Shown: one piece after another, positions 58,032-64,000 of the stretch
Position numbering within the stretch: position 1 is the stretch's first letter
How the letters are laid out: every line of letters begins with the position of its first letter
NCBI RefSeq assembly: GCF_014656195.1
Contig: NZ_BNBY01000008.1
Location: forward strand, 1-64,000
Length of the DNA: 64,000 nt
Direction of reading: 5' to 3'
DNA from: Kitasatospora xanthocidica
Lineage (GTDB): Bacteria; Actinomycetota; Actinomycetes; Streptomycetales; Streptomycetaceae
Position numbers and translations under genes: made by a program
Notes under the pieces: model-generated
Databases searched by the model: none
Seen by the model: the letters and a program-made list of their open reading frames with translations, nothing else
What the model was told of the DNA's origin: nothing

Positions 58032-59708
58032 CTAGGGACCGGTGGTGAAGGAGACCCGGGTGCGGTGTTCGCCGGTGCGGACGGTGAGGCCGTGTTCGGG
58101 CAGGCCGGCCGGGTCGCCGCCGTCGGCGAGCCAGCAGGCGAGTGCCGAGCCGAGCAGCAGCGGGTCGAGGCTGGGTTCGGGGCAGCCGAAGCCCCGTTCG
58201 GCGCGGGCCTCCAGCAGCAGGCCGCCGTGCAGCCGGAGCAGGTGGCGGGCCGGGCCGAGGGCGGCCACCGTGACGGCGAGGCCGGGCAGTTCGAGGGCGG
58301 TGTCGGCGAGCCAGTCGACGGCGGGGCGTTCGGCGTGCGGCTCGGTGCGGGCGAGGACTTCGGCGGTGTAGCGCAGGGCGTCGCCCGGGTGCTCGTCGGT
58401 GAGGGCGTGGAAGCCGCGCGGGGTGTGGTCGCCCGGGTCGAAGGGGTAGCGCCGCAGGCTGACCTCGATGCCCTCGGTCGTGCCCTCGACGTCGTACGCG
58501 GTGGGCCCGTCGGTGGTGCCGGTGCGGGGGACGGGCTTGGGGTAGGGCAGCAGGAGCGGTTCGCCCTCGGGTTCGTCCAGTTGTTCCAGGAAGGAGTAGA
58601 GCAGCGGGCGCAGCAGCTCGGCCGAGCGGCCGCGTCCGCTGAGCGAGCGGTCGGTGAGCGGGCGCAGGGCGGCCGGGTCCTGGTCGCGCAGGGCCAGTTC
58701 GAGCTGGGCGGCGAGGTCGCCGTCGGGGTCGAGCACGGGTGCGGCCTGGCCGAAGGCGTAGGTGGGGGAGTGCGGGTCGAGCTCGGCGGCGCCGGTGGCG
58801 ACGAGCACGGTGGGTCGTTCCAGGGCGGCGCCGTAGACCGAGACCGAGCCGTGGTCGCCGATCAGGCAGTCGGCGGCGACCAGGGCGGCCTGCCAGCCCT
58901 GGTGGGGCGGGATCAGGCGCAGGCCCATCCGGCGGGCGCTGTCGAGCAGGGCCTCGGGGTCGTGCCGGCTCCAGATGTTGGGGTGGAGGACGACGGCCAC
59001 GGTGTACTCGTCGGCGGGCAGTCGGCGGACCAGGCGCCGGGGCAGGTCGGGGCGGCGGCCGAATAACGAGTGCTCGCTCCAGGTGGAGTTGACGACGACG
59101 AGCCGCCGCCCGTCGACGGCGCCGAGCGCGGCGCGGTAGGCGTCGCGGGAGCGCAGGCTGCGCAGCATCCGGTCGAAGCACGGGTCGCCGACCACGCGGG
59201 CGACGTCCAGGGCTTCGGGGCAGGAGGCCCGGAGCCGGTCCAGCTGCTCGGGGTGGGAGAGGCCGAGGACGTCCACGAACACCCGGCCGCGGTGGGTGAG
59301 TTCGTTGCGGGACAGGCCGGCGGAGCTGACCGCGTCGCCGGTGGACTCGGTGACCAGGCGGTTGTAGCCGGCGCCGTGCGGGAGGACGACGAGGCGGGCG
59401 TCCAGCCGGTGCATGGAGGCGTGGACGGCGCAGGCGACGGCCAGGTCGAAGCGGTGCCGGACGGCGTCCTCCCAGTCCAGCACGGTGTAGCCGGGCAGGC
59501 CGTGGAGGTATTCGTCCAGGGCGCGGTCGGCGAAGGCGGAGCCGGGGTTGACGGTGAAGTAGCGGGCGATGCCGTCGGGGCTCAGCAGGCTGAGGACGTC
59601 CAGCACCCGGGTGGCCGAGGTGAGGGTGCGGGCGACCGCCAGCACGCGGGCTCTGACCGGTCGGGTGTTCCAGCGGTCGGCGGGCCAGGCGTGGGGGTGG
59701 GACGGCAC
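58032..59708 (-). CDS. TagB/TagF-like glycerophosphotransferase-fold protein
   Basis: A 558-residue protein. The N-terminal 380 residues show the pattern of CDP-glycerol glycerophosphotransferase-like GT-B proteins: LVVLPHGAGYNRL, VVGDPCFDRML, VVVNSTWSEHSLFG, VVLHPN and LIGDHGSVSVYGAAL. Such streptomycete proteins have often been labelled translation initiation factor 2 in databases, which the sequence does not support. The last 170 residues are a unique Leu/Ala-rich domain. The acceptor is unknown; a wall polymer is possible. GTG start at 59708 without a clear ribosome-binding site, so the start is uncertain. Confidence 0.65.
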   Translation of the reverse strand: MPSHPHAWPADRWNTRPVRARVLAVARTLTSATRVLDVLSLLSPDGIARYFTVNPGSAFADRALDEYLHGLPGYTVLDWEDAVRHRFDLAVACAVHASMHRLDARLVVLPHGAGYNRLVTESTGDAVSSAGLSRNELTHRGRVFVDVLGLSHPEQLDRLRASCPEALDVARVVGDPCFDRMLRSLRSRDAYRAALGAVDGRRLVVVNSTWSEHSLFGRRPDLPRRLVRRLPADEYTVAVVLHPNIWSRHDPEALLDSARRMGLRLIPPHQGWQAALVAADCLIGDHGSVSVYGAALERPTVLVATGAAELDPHSPTYAFGQAAPVLDPDGDLAAQLELALRDQDPAALRPLTDRSLSGRGRSAELLRPLLYSFLEQLDEPEGEPLLLPYPKPVPRTGTTDGPTAYDVEGTTEGIEVSLRRYPFDPGDHTPRGFHALTDEHPGDALRYTAEVLARTEPHAERPAVDWLADTALELPGLAVTVAALGPARHLLRLHGGLLLEARAERGFGCPEPSLDPLLLGSALACWLADGGDPAGLPEHGLTVRTGEHRTRVSFTTGP

Positions 59709-59780
59709 ACCATGATCGTACTCATCCGGGGTGCCGGCCAGGCGGCTGTCGCCCGAGTGTCGGTCAGCCCGCGGCTGTGG

Positions 59781-60164
59781 TCAGCCCGCCGCGGCGGTGG
59801 GCTCGTGGTGCTCGGCGGCGGCGCACTCGTCGAGGAGGGGGCGCATGGCCTCGTCCACGAGCCGGTAGCGCACCACACGTCCGTCCCGGTCGCCGGTGAC
59901 CACGCCGGCCGTGCGGAGCAGCCGCAGGGCCTGGGAGACGGCGGGGTCGCGCATGCCGGTGGCGACCGCGAGGTCGGTGACGGCGAGCGGGCCGGCCCGG
60001 TGGAGGGCGAGCAGCAGGGCGAGCCGTCCGGGGTCGGAGAGCAGCGAGAACCGCTCGGACCAGGACCGGACGTGCGCGGTGTCGCCGATCGCGGCGATGG
60101 CCTCGCACACCCGGTGTCCGTCGATGGTGCGGTGGCCCGCGCGGTCGGCCGGTACGAGATGCAT
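59781..60164 (-). CDS. ArsR/SmtB family metal-sensing repressor
   Basis: A 127-residue winged-helix regulator. The recognition region is VTDLAVATGMRDPAVSQALRLLRTAGVV, followed by the wing GDRDGRVVRYRL. His2 at the N-terminus and Cys/His residues at the C-terminus (DECAAAEHHEP) recall the extra ligands of the Ni/Co sensor NmtR, though not all align. It diverges from the NiCoT permease at 60493, with a palindrome 38 nt before its start, so nickel or cobalt sensing is the likely role. ATG start at 60164. Confidence 0.82.
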   Translation of the reverse strand: MHLVPADRAGHRTIDGHRVCEAIAAIGDTAHVRSWSERFSLLSDPGRLALLLALHRAGPLAVTDLAVATGMRDPAVSQALRLLRTAGVVTGDRDGRVVRYRLVDEAMRPLLDECAAAEHHEPTAAAG

Positions 60165-60201
60165 GACCGCATTCTTGCAGGCGGGAGGCTGTGATCCTGG
60201 A

Positions 60202-60215
60202 CACCTGCGCAGGTG
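60202..60215. promoter_or_regulatory. Perfect 14-bp palindrome, candidate ArsR operator
   Basis: CACCTGC followed directly by GCAGGTG, between the divergent arsR-type gene and the riboswitch. Location and symmetry suit autoregulation and control of the permease; the sequence is not the AT-rich 12-2-12 pattern of classic SmtB operators. Confidence 0.5.
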
Positions 60216-60259
60216 CGCAGCCTTGCACGGGTCGGGGGCGGACCCCTACGGTGTAGCCC

Positions 60260-60461
60260 GCCGTGGTGCTCGGGAAGACCGGTGACGGACCTTCAGTGGT
60301 CCCAGCCCGGAGCGGCCCTCGCCACTGTGATCGGGTGAATTCCTTCGTCCTCGACGGATTTCAGTCCGTGTCCACGAAGCCACTGGGCGCCTCGCGCACC
60401 CGGGAAGGCGGACCCGGATGTCCCGTAAGCCAGGAGACCGGCCGCGGCACTTCACGAAGTG
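60260..60461 (+). promoter_or_regulatory. Cobalamin (adenosylcobalamin) riboswitch
   Basis: The B12 box AGCCAGGAGACCGGCC is at 60428-60443 and matches the consensus exactly. Other conserved blocks are in order: GGTGCTCGGGAAG-CCGGTG (about 60265-60283), GCCACTGTGA (60321-60330) and a variable P6-like arm (about 60340-60415). The stem CACTT-CACG-AAGTG (60448-60461) after the box can provide the kissing-loop hairpin. The element ends 31 nt before the permease ATG, with GGAG at 60477-60480, so control is probably of translation. It accounts for most of the 328-nt gap. Confidence 0.93.
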
Positions 60462-60492
60462 ATTCCACGAGGTGTTGGAGCGTGATCCGGAC

Positions 60493-61608
60493 ATGACCCT
60501 GCCCGAAACCGTCGCCGCGGAAGCCAAGGCGGCGCCGTCCGTGCTGCCCAGCTTCAGATGGAAGCGCGAGGACACCGTCCGCACGGCCGGGCTGATGGGG
60601 GTGATCCTGGCCATGCACGTGGTGGCCTTCGGGACGCTCATCTTCCTGGTGGCGCCCGAACGGTACGCGGTCGGTACCCAGGTCTTCGGGGTGGGCCTGG
60701 GTATCACCGCGTACACCCTCGGCATGCGGCACGCCTTCGACGCCGACCACATCGCGGTGATCGACAACACCACCCGCAAGCTGATGGCGGACGGTAAGCG
60801 GCCGGTCTCGGTGGGCTTCTGGTTCGCCCTCGGGCACTCCTCGATGGTGGTCATCATGGCCGCCCTGGTGGCGGGCGGCGCGCAGCTGGCCAACACCCTG
60901 ATGGACGACGAGTCGACCACCCACAAGTGGCTCGGCGTGGTCGGGACGACCACCTCCGGCGTGTTCCTCTACCTGATCGGCGCGCTCAACCTGGCGGCGC
61001 TGCTCGGCATCGTCAAGGTGTTCCGGGCGATGCGGGCCGGGCAGTACGACGAGGCGGAGCTGGAGGCGCACCTGGACTCGCGCGGCTTCATGGCCCGGGT
61101 GCTGAACCGGGCGACCCGCTCGATCACCCGGCCCGGGCAGATGTTCCCGGTCGGCATGGTGCTGGGGCTGGGCTTCGACACCGCGACCGAGGTCACCCTG
61201 ATGGTGATGGCGGGCTCCGGCGCGGCCTCCGGGCTGCCCTGGTACGCGATCGTCTGCCTGCCGCTGCTGTTCGCGGCCGGGATGAGCCTGTTCGACACCC
61301 TGGACGGGACCTTCATGAACTTCGCGTACCAGTGGGCGTTCTCGAACCCGGTGCGCAAGGTGTACTACAACCTGACCATCACGGGGCTGTCGATCGCGGT
61401 GGCCTTCGTCATCGGCACCATCGAGCTGGTCGGGGTGCTGCACGAGAAGTTCGACCTCACCGACCCGGTGAGCGGCTGGATCGCGGACATCTCGCTGGAC
61501 AACGTCGGCTACGCGATCGCCGGGCTGTTCGTGGTGGTCTGGGCGCTGGCGATCGGGTACTGGAAGGTCGCCAAGGTCGAGAAGCGCTGGGCGCCGCAGG
61601 AGCAGTGA
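60493..61608 (+). CDS. NiCoT family nickel/cobalt permease (HoxN/NixA type)
   Basis: A 371-residue secondary transporter with eight predicted membrane helices, importing Ni2+ or Co2+. The signature RHAFDADHIAVIDNTTR is at about 78-94 in helix II, and GLGFDTATE and LFAAGMSLFDTLDG are the later motifs. The cobalamin riboswitch upstream points to cobalt for B12 synthesis as the main cargo; the ArsR gene adds a metal input. The ATG at 60493 is used (GGAG 12 nt upstream); in-frame GTG 60472 and TTG 60475 exist. Ends with a strong terminator. Confidence 0.93.
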   Translation: MTLPETVAAEAKAAPSVLPSFRWKREDTVRTAGLMGVILAMHVVAFGTLIFLVAPERYAVGTQVFGVGLGITAYTLGMRHAFDADHIAVIDNTTRKLMADGKRPVSVGFWFALGHSSMVVIMAALVAGGAQLANTLMDDESTTHKWLGVVGTTTSGVFLYLIGALNLAALLGIVKVFRAMRAGQYDEAELEAHLDSRGFMARVLNRATRSITRPGQMFPVGMVLGLGFDTATEVTLMVMAGSGAASGLPWYAIVCLPLLFAAGMSLFDTLDGTFMNFAYQWAFSNPVRKVYYNLTITGLSIAVAFVIGTIELVGVLHEKFDLTDPVSGWIADISLDNVGYAIAGLFVVVWALAIGYWKVAKVEKRWAPQEQ

Positions 61609-61632
61609 GCCGCGCCGGCCCCCGTCGTCACA

Positions 61633-61674
61633 CGCCGAACGGCGCCTCCCCGGGTGGGGAGGCGCCGTTCGGCG
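61633..61674 (+). terminator. Terminator behind NiCoT permease
   Basis: A 19-bp perfect stem (61633-61651 with 61656-61674) and a 4-nt loop, followed by TTCCTC. It lies between the permease and the convergent rpmE-type gene. Confidence 0.88.
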
Positions 61675-61698
61675 TTCCTCGGGCTCAGTTCCTCGGGC

Positions 61699-61947
61699 TC
61701 AGTGCTGGTCGCCGTAGCGCCGGCGGAAGCGCTCGACCCGGCCCGCGGTGTCCATCACGCGGGACTGGCCGGTGTAGAAGGGGTGGCTCGCCGAGGAGGT
61801 CTCGACGTCGATCACCGGGTAGGTGCGGCCGTCCTCCCACTCGACGGTGCGGTCGCTGCCGACCGTCGACCGGGTCAGGAAGGCGAGGCCGCCGACCTTG
61901 TCGCGGAAGACGACCGGGCGGTAGGAGGGGTGGATTCCGGGCTTCAT
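61699..61947 (-). CDS. rpmE2: 50S ribosomal protein L31 type B (zinc-free)
   Basis: An 82-residue L31 without any cysteine, the type B form that replaces zinc-containing L31 when zinc is scarce, releasing zinc from ribosomes. Typical segments: MKPGIHPSYRPVVF, SHPFYTGQ, GRVERFRRRYG. ATG start at 61947 with GAGGAGC upstream. It is downstream of the L33 gene on the same strand and is probably part of its Zur-controlled transcript. Confidence 0.95.
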   Translation of the reverse strand: MKPGIHPSYRPVVFRDKVGGLAFLTRSTVGSDRTVEWEDGRTYPVIDVETSSASHPFYTGQSRVMDTAGRVERFRRRYGDQH

Positions 61948-61990
61948 GGACGGGCTCCTCTCGGGGGCCTGCGGGGTGCTGGGGTTCTTG

Positions 61991-62025
61991 TCGGGTGTCG
62001 GGTGTCGGGTGTCGGGTGTCGGGTG
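61991..62025. repeat. Five tandem 7-bp repeats between rpmG and rpmE2
   Basis: TCGGGTG repeated five times without interruption in the 91-nt gap between the two ribosomal protein genes. Likely slippage; could alter spacing. Confidence 0.85.
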
Positions 62026-62038
62026 CGGGCGCCGCCGG

Positions 62039-62203
62039 TCAGCGCTCCTCGCGGAAGTCGACGTGCCGGCCCGCGACCGGGTCGTACTTGCGCAGGACCA
62101 TCCGGTCCGGGTCGTTGCGGCGGTTCTTGCGGGTCACGTACGTGAAGCCGGTGCCGGCGGTGGAGCGGAGCTTGATGACGGGGCGCAGTTCGCTGCGGGC
62201 CAT
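62039..62203 (-). CDS. rpmG: 50S ribosomal protein L33, zinc-free paralogue
   Basis: A 54-residue L33 (MARSELRPVIKLRSTAGTGF...) without the two CxxC pairs of zinc-binding L33. It has TYVTRKNRRNDPDR and KYDPVAGRHVDFRE, standard for the C-minus form. ATG start at 62203 with GGAGGACGCC upstream. Reads away from the Zur box at 62289. Confidence 0.94.
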   Translation of the reverse strand: MARSELRPVIKLRSTAGTGFTYVTRKNRRNDPDRMVLRKYDPVAGRHVDFREER

Positions 62204-62220
62204 GGGGCGTCCTCCTGGCG

Positions 62221-62271
62221 TCTGGGTCCTGGGTCCTGGGTTCCGGGTCGCGGGTCTCGGGGTGCTGGGTC
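62221..62271. repeat. Imperfect heptamer repeats in rpmG leader
   Basis: About six imperfect copies of a CCTGGGT-like unit in the 5' untranslated region of the minus-strand rpmG. Similar in style to the array at 61991 but different in sequence. Confidence 0.6.
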
Positions 62272-62288
62272 GAAACCGTACACCGAAA

Positions 62289-62303
62289 TGGAAGTCATTT
62301 TCA
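62289..62303. promoter_or_regulatory. Zur-box-like palindrome controlling both sides
   Basis: TGGAAGTCATTTTCA is a 7-1-7 palindrome of the streptomycete Zur type (TGAAAAT...ATTTTCA), with one perfect half and one half carrying two changes. It overlaps the spacer before TAACGT (62311-62316) for rpmB, and lies upstream of TACGGT (62280-62275, minus strand) for rpmG. Zur with zinc would silence both. Confidence 0.78.
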
Positions 62304-62356
62304 TCTGGTGTAACGTGAGCCCGGTCCTGCCCATTCCCGGACGCCAGGGAGCATTC

Positions 62357-62593
62357 ATGTCCGCCCGCTGCCAACTCACCGGCCGCCGGCCCGGCTTCGG
62401 CAACGCGATCTCGCACTCGCACCGCCGCACGAGCCGCCGCTTCGACCCCAACATCCAGCGCAAGCGCTACTGGCTGCCCAGTGAGGGCCGGTACGTGCGG
62501 CTCGTCCTCAGCGCCAAGGGCATCCGCACCGTCGACACGATCGGCATCGAGGCCGCCGTCGCCCGTATCCGCGCCCGGGGGGAGAAGGTCTGA
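62357..62593 (+). CDS. rpmB: 50S ribosomal protein L28, zinc-free paralogue
   Basis: A 78-residue L28 (MSARCQLTGRRPGFGNAISHSHRRTSRRF...). It has one cysteine only and lacks the CxxC pairs of zinc-binding streptomycete L28, so it is the zinc-independent form. ATG start at 62357 with AGGGAGC 6 nt upstream. Its stop overlaps the S14 start by one base. Confidence 0.93.
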   Translation: MSARCQLTGRRPGFGNAISHSHRRTSRRFDPNIQRKRYWLPSEGRYVRLVLSAKGIRTVDTIGIEAAVARIRARGEKV

Positions 62594-62898
62594 TGGCCAA
62601 GCAGAGCAAGATCGCCAAGAACGAGCAGCGGCGCGCCACCGTCGCCCGCTACGCCGAGCGCCGCGCCGAGCTGAAGCGGATCATCGCCCACCCGGGCACC
62701 GGCCCCGTCGAACGCGCCGCCGCGCAGGCCGAACTCGCCCGCCAGCCGCGCGACGCCAGCGCCACCCGGATCCGCAACCGCGACGCCGTGGACGGCCGCC
62801 CCCGCGGCTACCTGCGCGCCTTCGGCCTCTCCCGGGTCAACCTGCGCGTCCACGCCCACGCCGGCCACCTGCCGGGCGTCCGCAAGGCGAGCTGGTGA
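62593..62898 (+). CDS. rpsN: 30S ribosomal protein S14, long zinc-free paralogue
   Basis: A 101-residue S14 of the long, cysteine-free type (MAKQSKIAKNEQRRATVARYAERR...RPRGYLRAFGLSRVNLR), which replaces the short zinc-binding S14 under zinc limitation. ATG start at 62593; the stop overlaps the next GTG by 4 nt, so the three genes are translated as a unit. Confidence 0.95.
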   Translation: MAKQSKIAKNEQRRATVARYAERRAELKRIIAHPGTGPVERAAAQAELARQPRDASATRIRNRDAVDGRPRGYLRAFGLSRVNLRVHAHAGHLPGVRKASW

Positions 62899-64000
62899 GC
62901 GCGATGGAGGCCATCCCGGGGCGGATCAAGCTGCCCGTGGTCGTCGTCGCCGGACTGCACGAGGGCGAACGCCGGACCGCCGTCGAGGAACTGGCCGCCG
63001 CCGCGGTCGACGCCGTCGTCCTGCGGCACGACCTGCGGGACGCCTCGCTCGGCCTCGTCCACCGGGAACTGTGCGACGCCCGGGGGACGTTCGACGCCGA
63101 CGACGTGCCGCTGACGAACGACTGCCCGTGCTGCGCCCTGCGCGAGGACCTGCTGCCCCGGCTGCTGGAGATCGCCGACGAAGGCCGGTACGGGCTCGCC
63201 GTCGTCGAGCTGTGGGGTGGCAGCGACCCGCACCCGGCCGTCGAGGTGATCGCCGGCGGGGAGTCCGAGGGGCGGCCCCTCGCGGACGCCGTCGAACTCG
63301 CGGGTGTCGTCACCGCCGTCGACCCGGACCGGCTGATCGGCGAACTCTCCGTCCCCGACGACCTGGTGGAACACGGCCTGCACACCGCCGAACGGGACGA
63401 GCGGACCCGTGCGGAGGCGCTGGCCCACCAGATCGAGTACGCCACCACGATCGCCGTCCCGCGCGCCACGGCGCACGCGCCGGGGCTCGCGCTGCTGCGT
63501 CAGCTCCATCCGACCGCCCGGGTCGTCCGGCTCGGCACCGGCACCCTCACCCGGGCCGCGCTCGGCGGCTTCGACGTCGCCGCCGCCCGCGACCGGGTCA
63601 ACCCGGCCCTCGCGCTGCTGCCCCAGGAACGCGACGAGGCGGGCGTCACCACCCTGGTCTGGGAACGCCGCCGGCCCCTGCACCCGGAGCGGTTCCACGA
63701 GGCGCTGCACCAGCTCGTCCCCGCCGCACAGCGCAGCCGCGGGCGGTTCTGGCTGGCCAACCGGCCCGACCTGATCCTCGCCTGGGACGCGGCCGGGGCC
63801 AACCTCGCGGTCGAGGAGTGCGGGCCCTGGCTCGCCACCCTGCCCGACGCGGCCTGGGAGCTCTACCCGCCGGCCCGGCGGGCCGCCGCCGCCCTCGACT
63901 GGCATCCGCTGCACGGCGACCGGGTCCAGCAGCTCAGCTTCACCGCCGAAGGGCTGGACGCCGAGGGCATCACCGCCCTGCTCGACTCCTGCCTGCTCAC
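62895..64000 (+). CDS. CobW/COG0523-like protein with degenerate P-loop (runs off the window)
   Basis: Open for 368 codons from the GTG at 62895 to the window end with no stop. It shows the CobW zinc-chaperone pattern: the metal motif CxCC appears as NDCPCCALREDLL at about 76-88, followed by LAVVELWGGSDP and GVVTAVDPDRLIG (the switch and base regions), and the C-terminal RGRFWLANRP...LAWDAAG domain. The N-terminal P-loop, normally GxxGxGKTT, reads GLHEGERRTA, so GTP binding is doubtful. Coupled to rpsN and under the Zur box; probably a zinc-handling protein. Confidence 0.85.
   Translation, partial: MSAMEAIPGRIKLPVVVVAGLHEGERRTAVEELAAAAVDAVVLRHDLRDASLGLVHRELCDARGTFDADDVPLTNDCPCCALREDLLPRLLEIADEGRYGLAVVELWGGSDPHPAVEVIAGGESEGRPLADAVELAGVVTAVDPDRLIGELSVPDDLVEHGLHTAERDERTRAEALAHQIEYATTIAVPRATAHAPGLALLRQLHPTARVVRLGTGTLTRAALGGFDVAAARDRVNPALALLPQERDEAGVTTLVWERRRPLHPERFHEALHQLVPAAQRSRGRFWLANRPDLILAWDAAGANLAVEECGPWLATLPDAAWELYPPARRAAAALDWHPLHGDRVQQLSFTAEGLDAEGITALLDSCLL

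Noticed and set aside
60240..60492. Small coding frames before the NiCoT permease
   Set aside because: The stretch is explained by the cobalamin riboswitch; the frames carry no codon bias or motif.
54100..64000. Genomic island or integrated element at the right end
   Set aside because: Content is accessory, but no integrase, transposase, attachment repeat, tRNA end or base-composition break was seen.

Overview
This is high-GC actinobacterial chromosome, almost certainly from the Streptomycetaceae (Streptomyces or Kitasatospora; the window alone does not separate the two). The evidence is the sporulation gene ssgB, the frequent GTG and TTG starts, and the core gene order thrS–HIT–pgsA–acyltransferase–pimA–pdxST–yebC–ruvCAB–yajC–secDF–apt–relA–hisS–aspS–rarA–rpsD–alaS–ruvX–mltG–aro, which is a streptomycete housekeeping block. 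I see no transposase, integrase, phage gene or rRNA.

0–9 kb: ssgB (minus) diverges from a small PGPGW membrane protein. Two nearly identical tRNA-Val(CAC) genes follow, each with its own hairpin. Then come a DnaQ-type exonuclease, a DUF4365 protein, an uncharacterised protein, thrS and a HIT hydrolase. Directly behind thrS are two CRISPR-repeat-like hairpins exactly 61 nt apart. 9–17.7 kb: a DCC oxidoreductase, an EF-G paralogue, the phosphatidylinositol-mannoside block (pgsA, acyltransferase, pimA), a tautomerase, a LemA-like protein and the PLP synthase pair pdxS/pdxT. 17.8–30.4 kb: yebC; ruvCAB, preceded by a DNA-damage-type promoter; the Sec accessory genes yajC-secD-secF; apt; relA; and, on the minus strand, a DUF349 protein and a lipid-bilayer-anchored cyclophilin. 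30.6–39.2 kb: an MBL hydrolase and hisS-aspS in translationally coupled order, a GNAT enzyme, PPK2, rarA (also with a damage-type promoter) and rpsD with a 300-nt leader. 39.2–54 kb: an AfsR-like STAND ATPase with a small TPR partner (minus); DUF948, DUF6167, alaS, ruvX and two consecutive mltG paralogues, the second with a long Gln-rich cytoplasmic tail; then aroE and the coupled aroC-aroK-aroB-aroQ shikimate operon.

54–64 kb is more accessory. It has a proline-rich P-loop kinase, a Nei/Fpg glycosylase, a second STAND ATPase with TPR-like repeats and a TagB/TagF-like glycerophosphotransferase-fold protein. It also holds two metal-homeostasis modules. The first is an ArsR repressor divergent from a NiCoT Ni/Co permease; the space between them contains a perfect 14-bp palindrome and a full cobalamin riboswitch with its B12 box. 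The second is a zinc-starvation cassette around one Zur-box-like palindrome: cysteine-free L31 and L33 on one side, and L28, S14 and a CobW-like protein with an eroded P-loop on the other, running off the right edge.

Functional links visible from layout: the ruv genes, rarA and ruvX serve recombination; the four tRNA synthetases, rpsD, relA and EF-G2 serve translation and its stringent control; mltG and the PIM genes serve the envelope; aro feeds aromatic amino acids; the right end manages cobalt/nickel/B12 and zinc.
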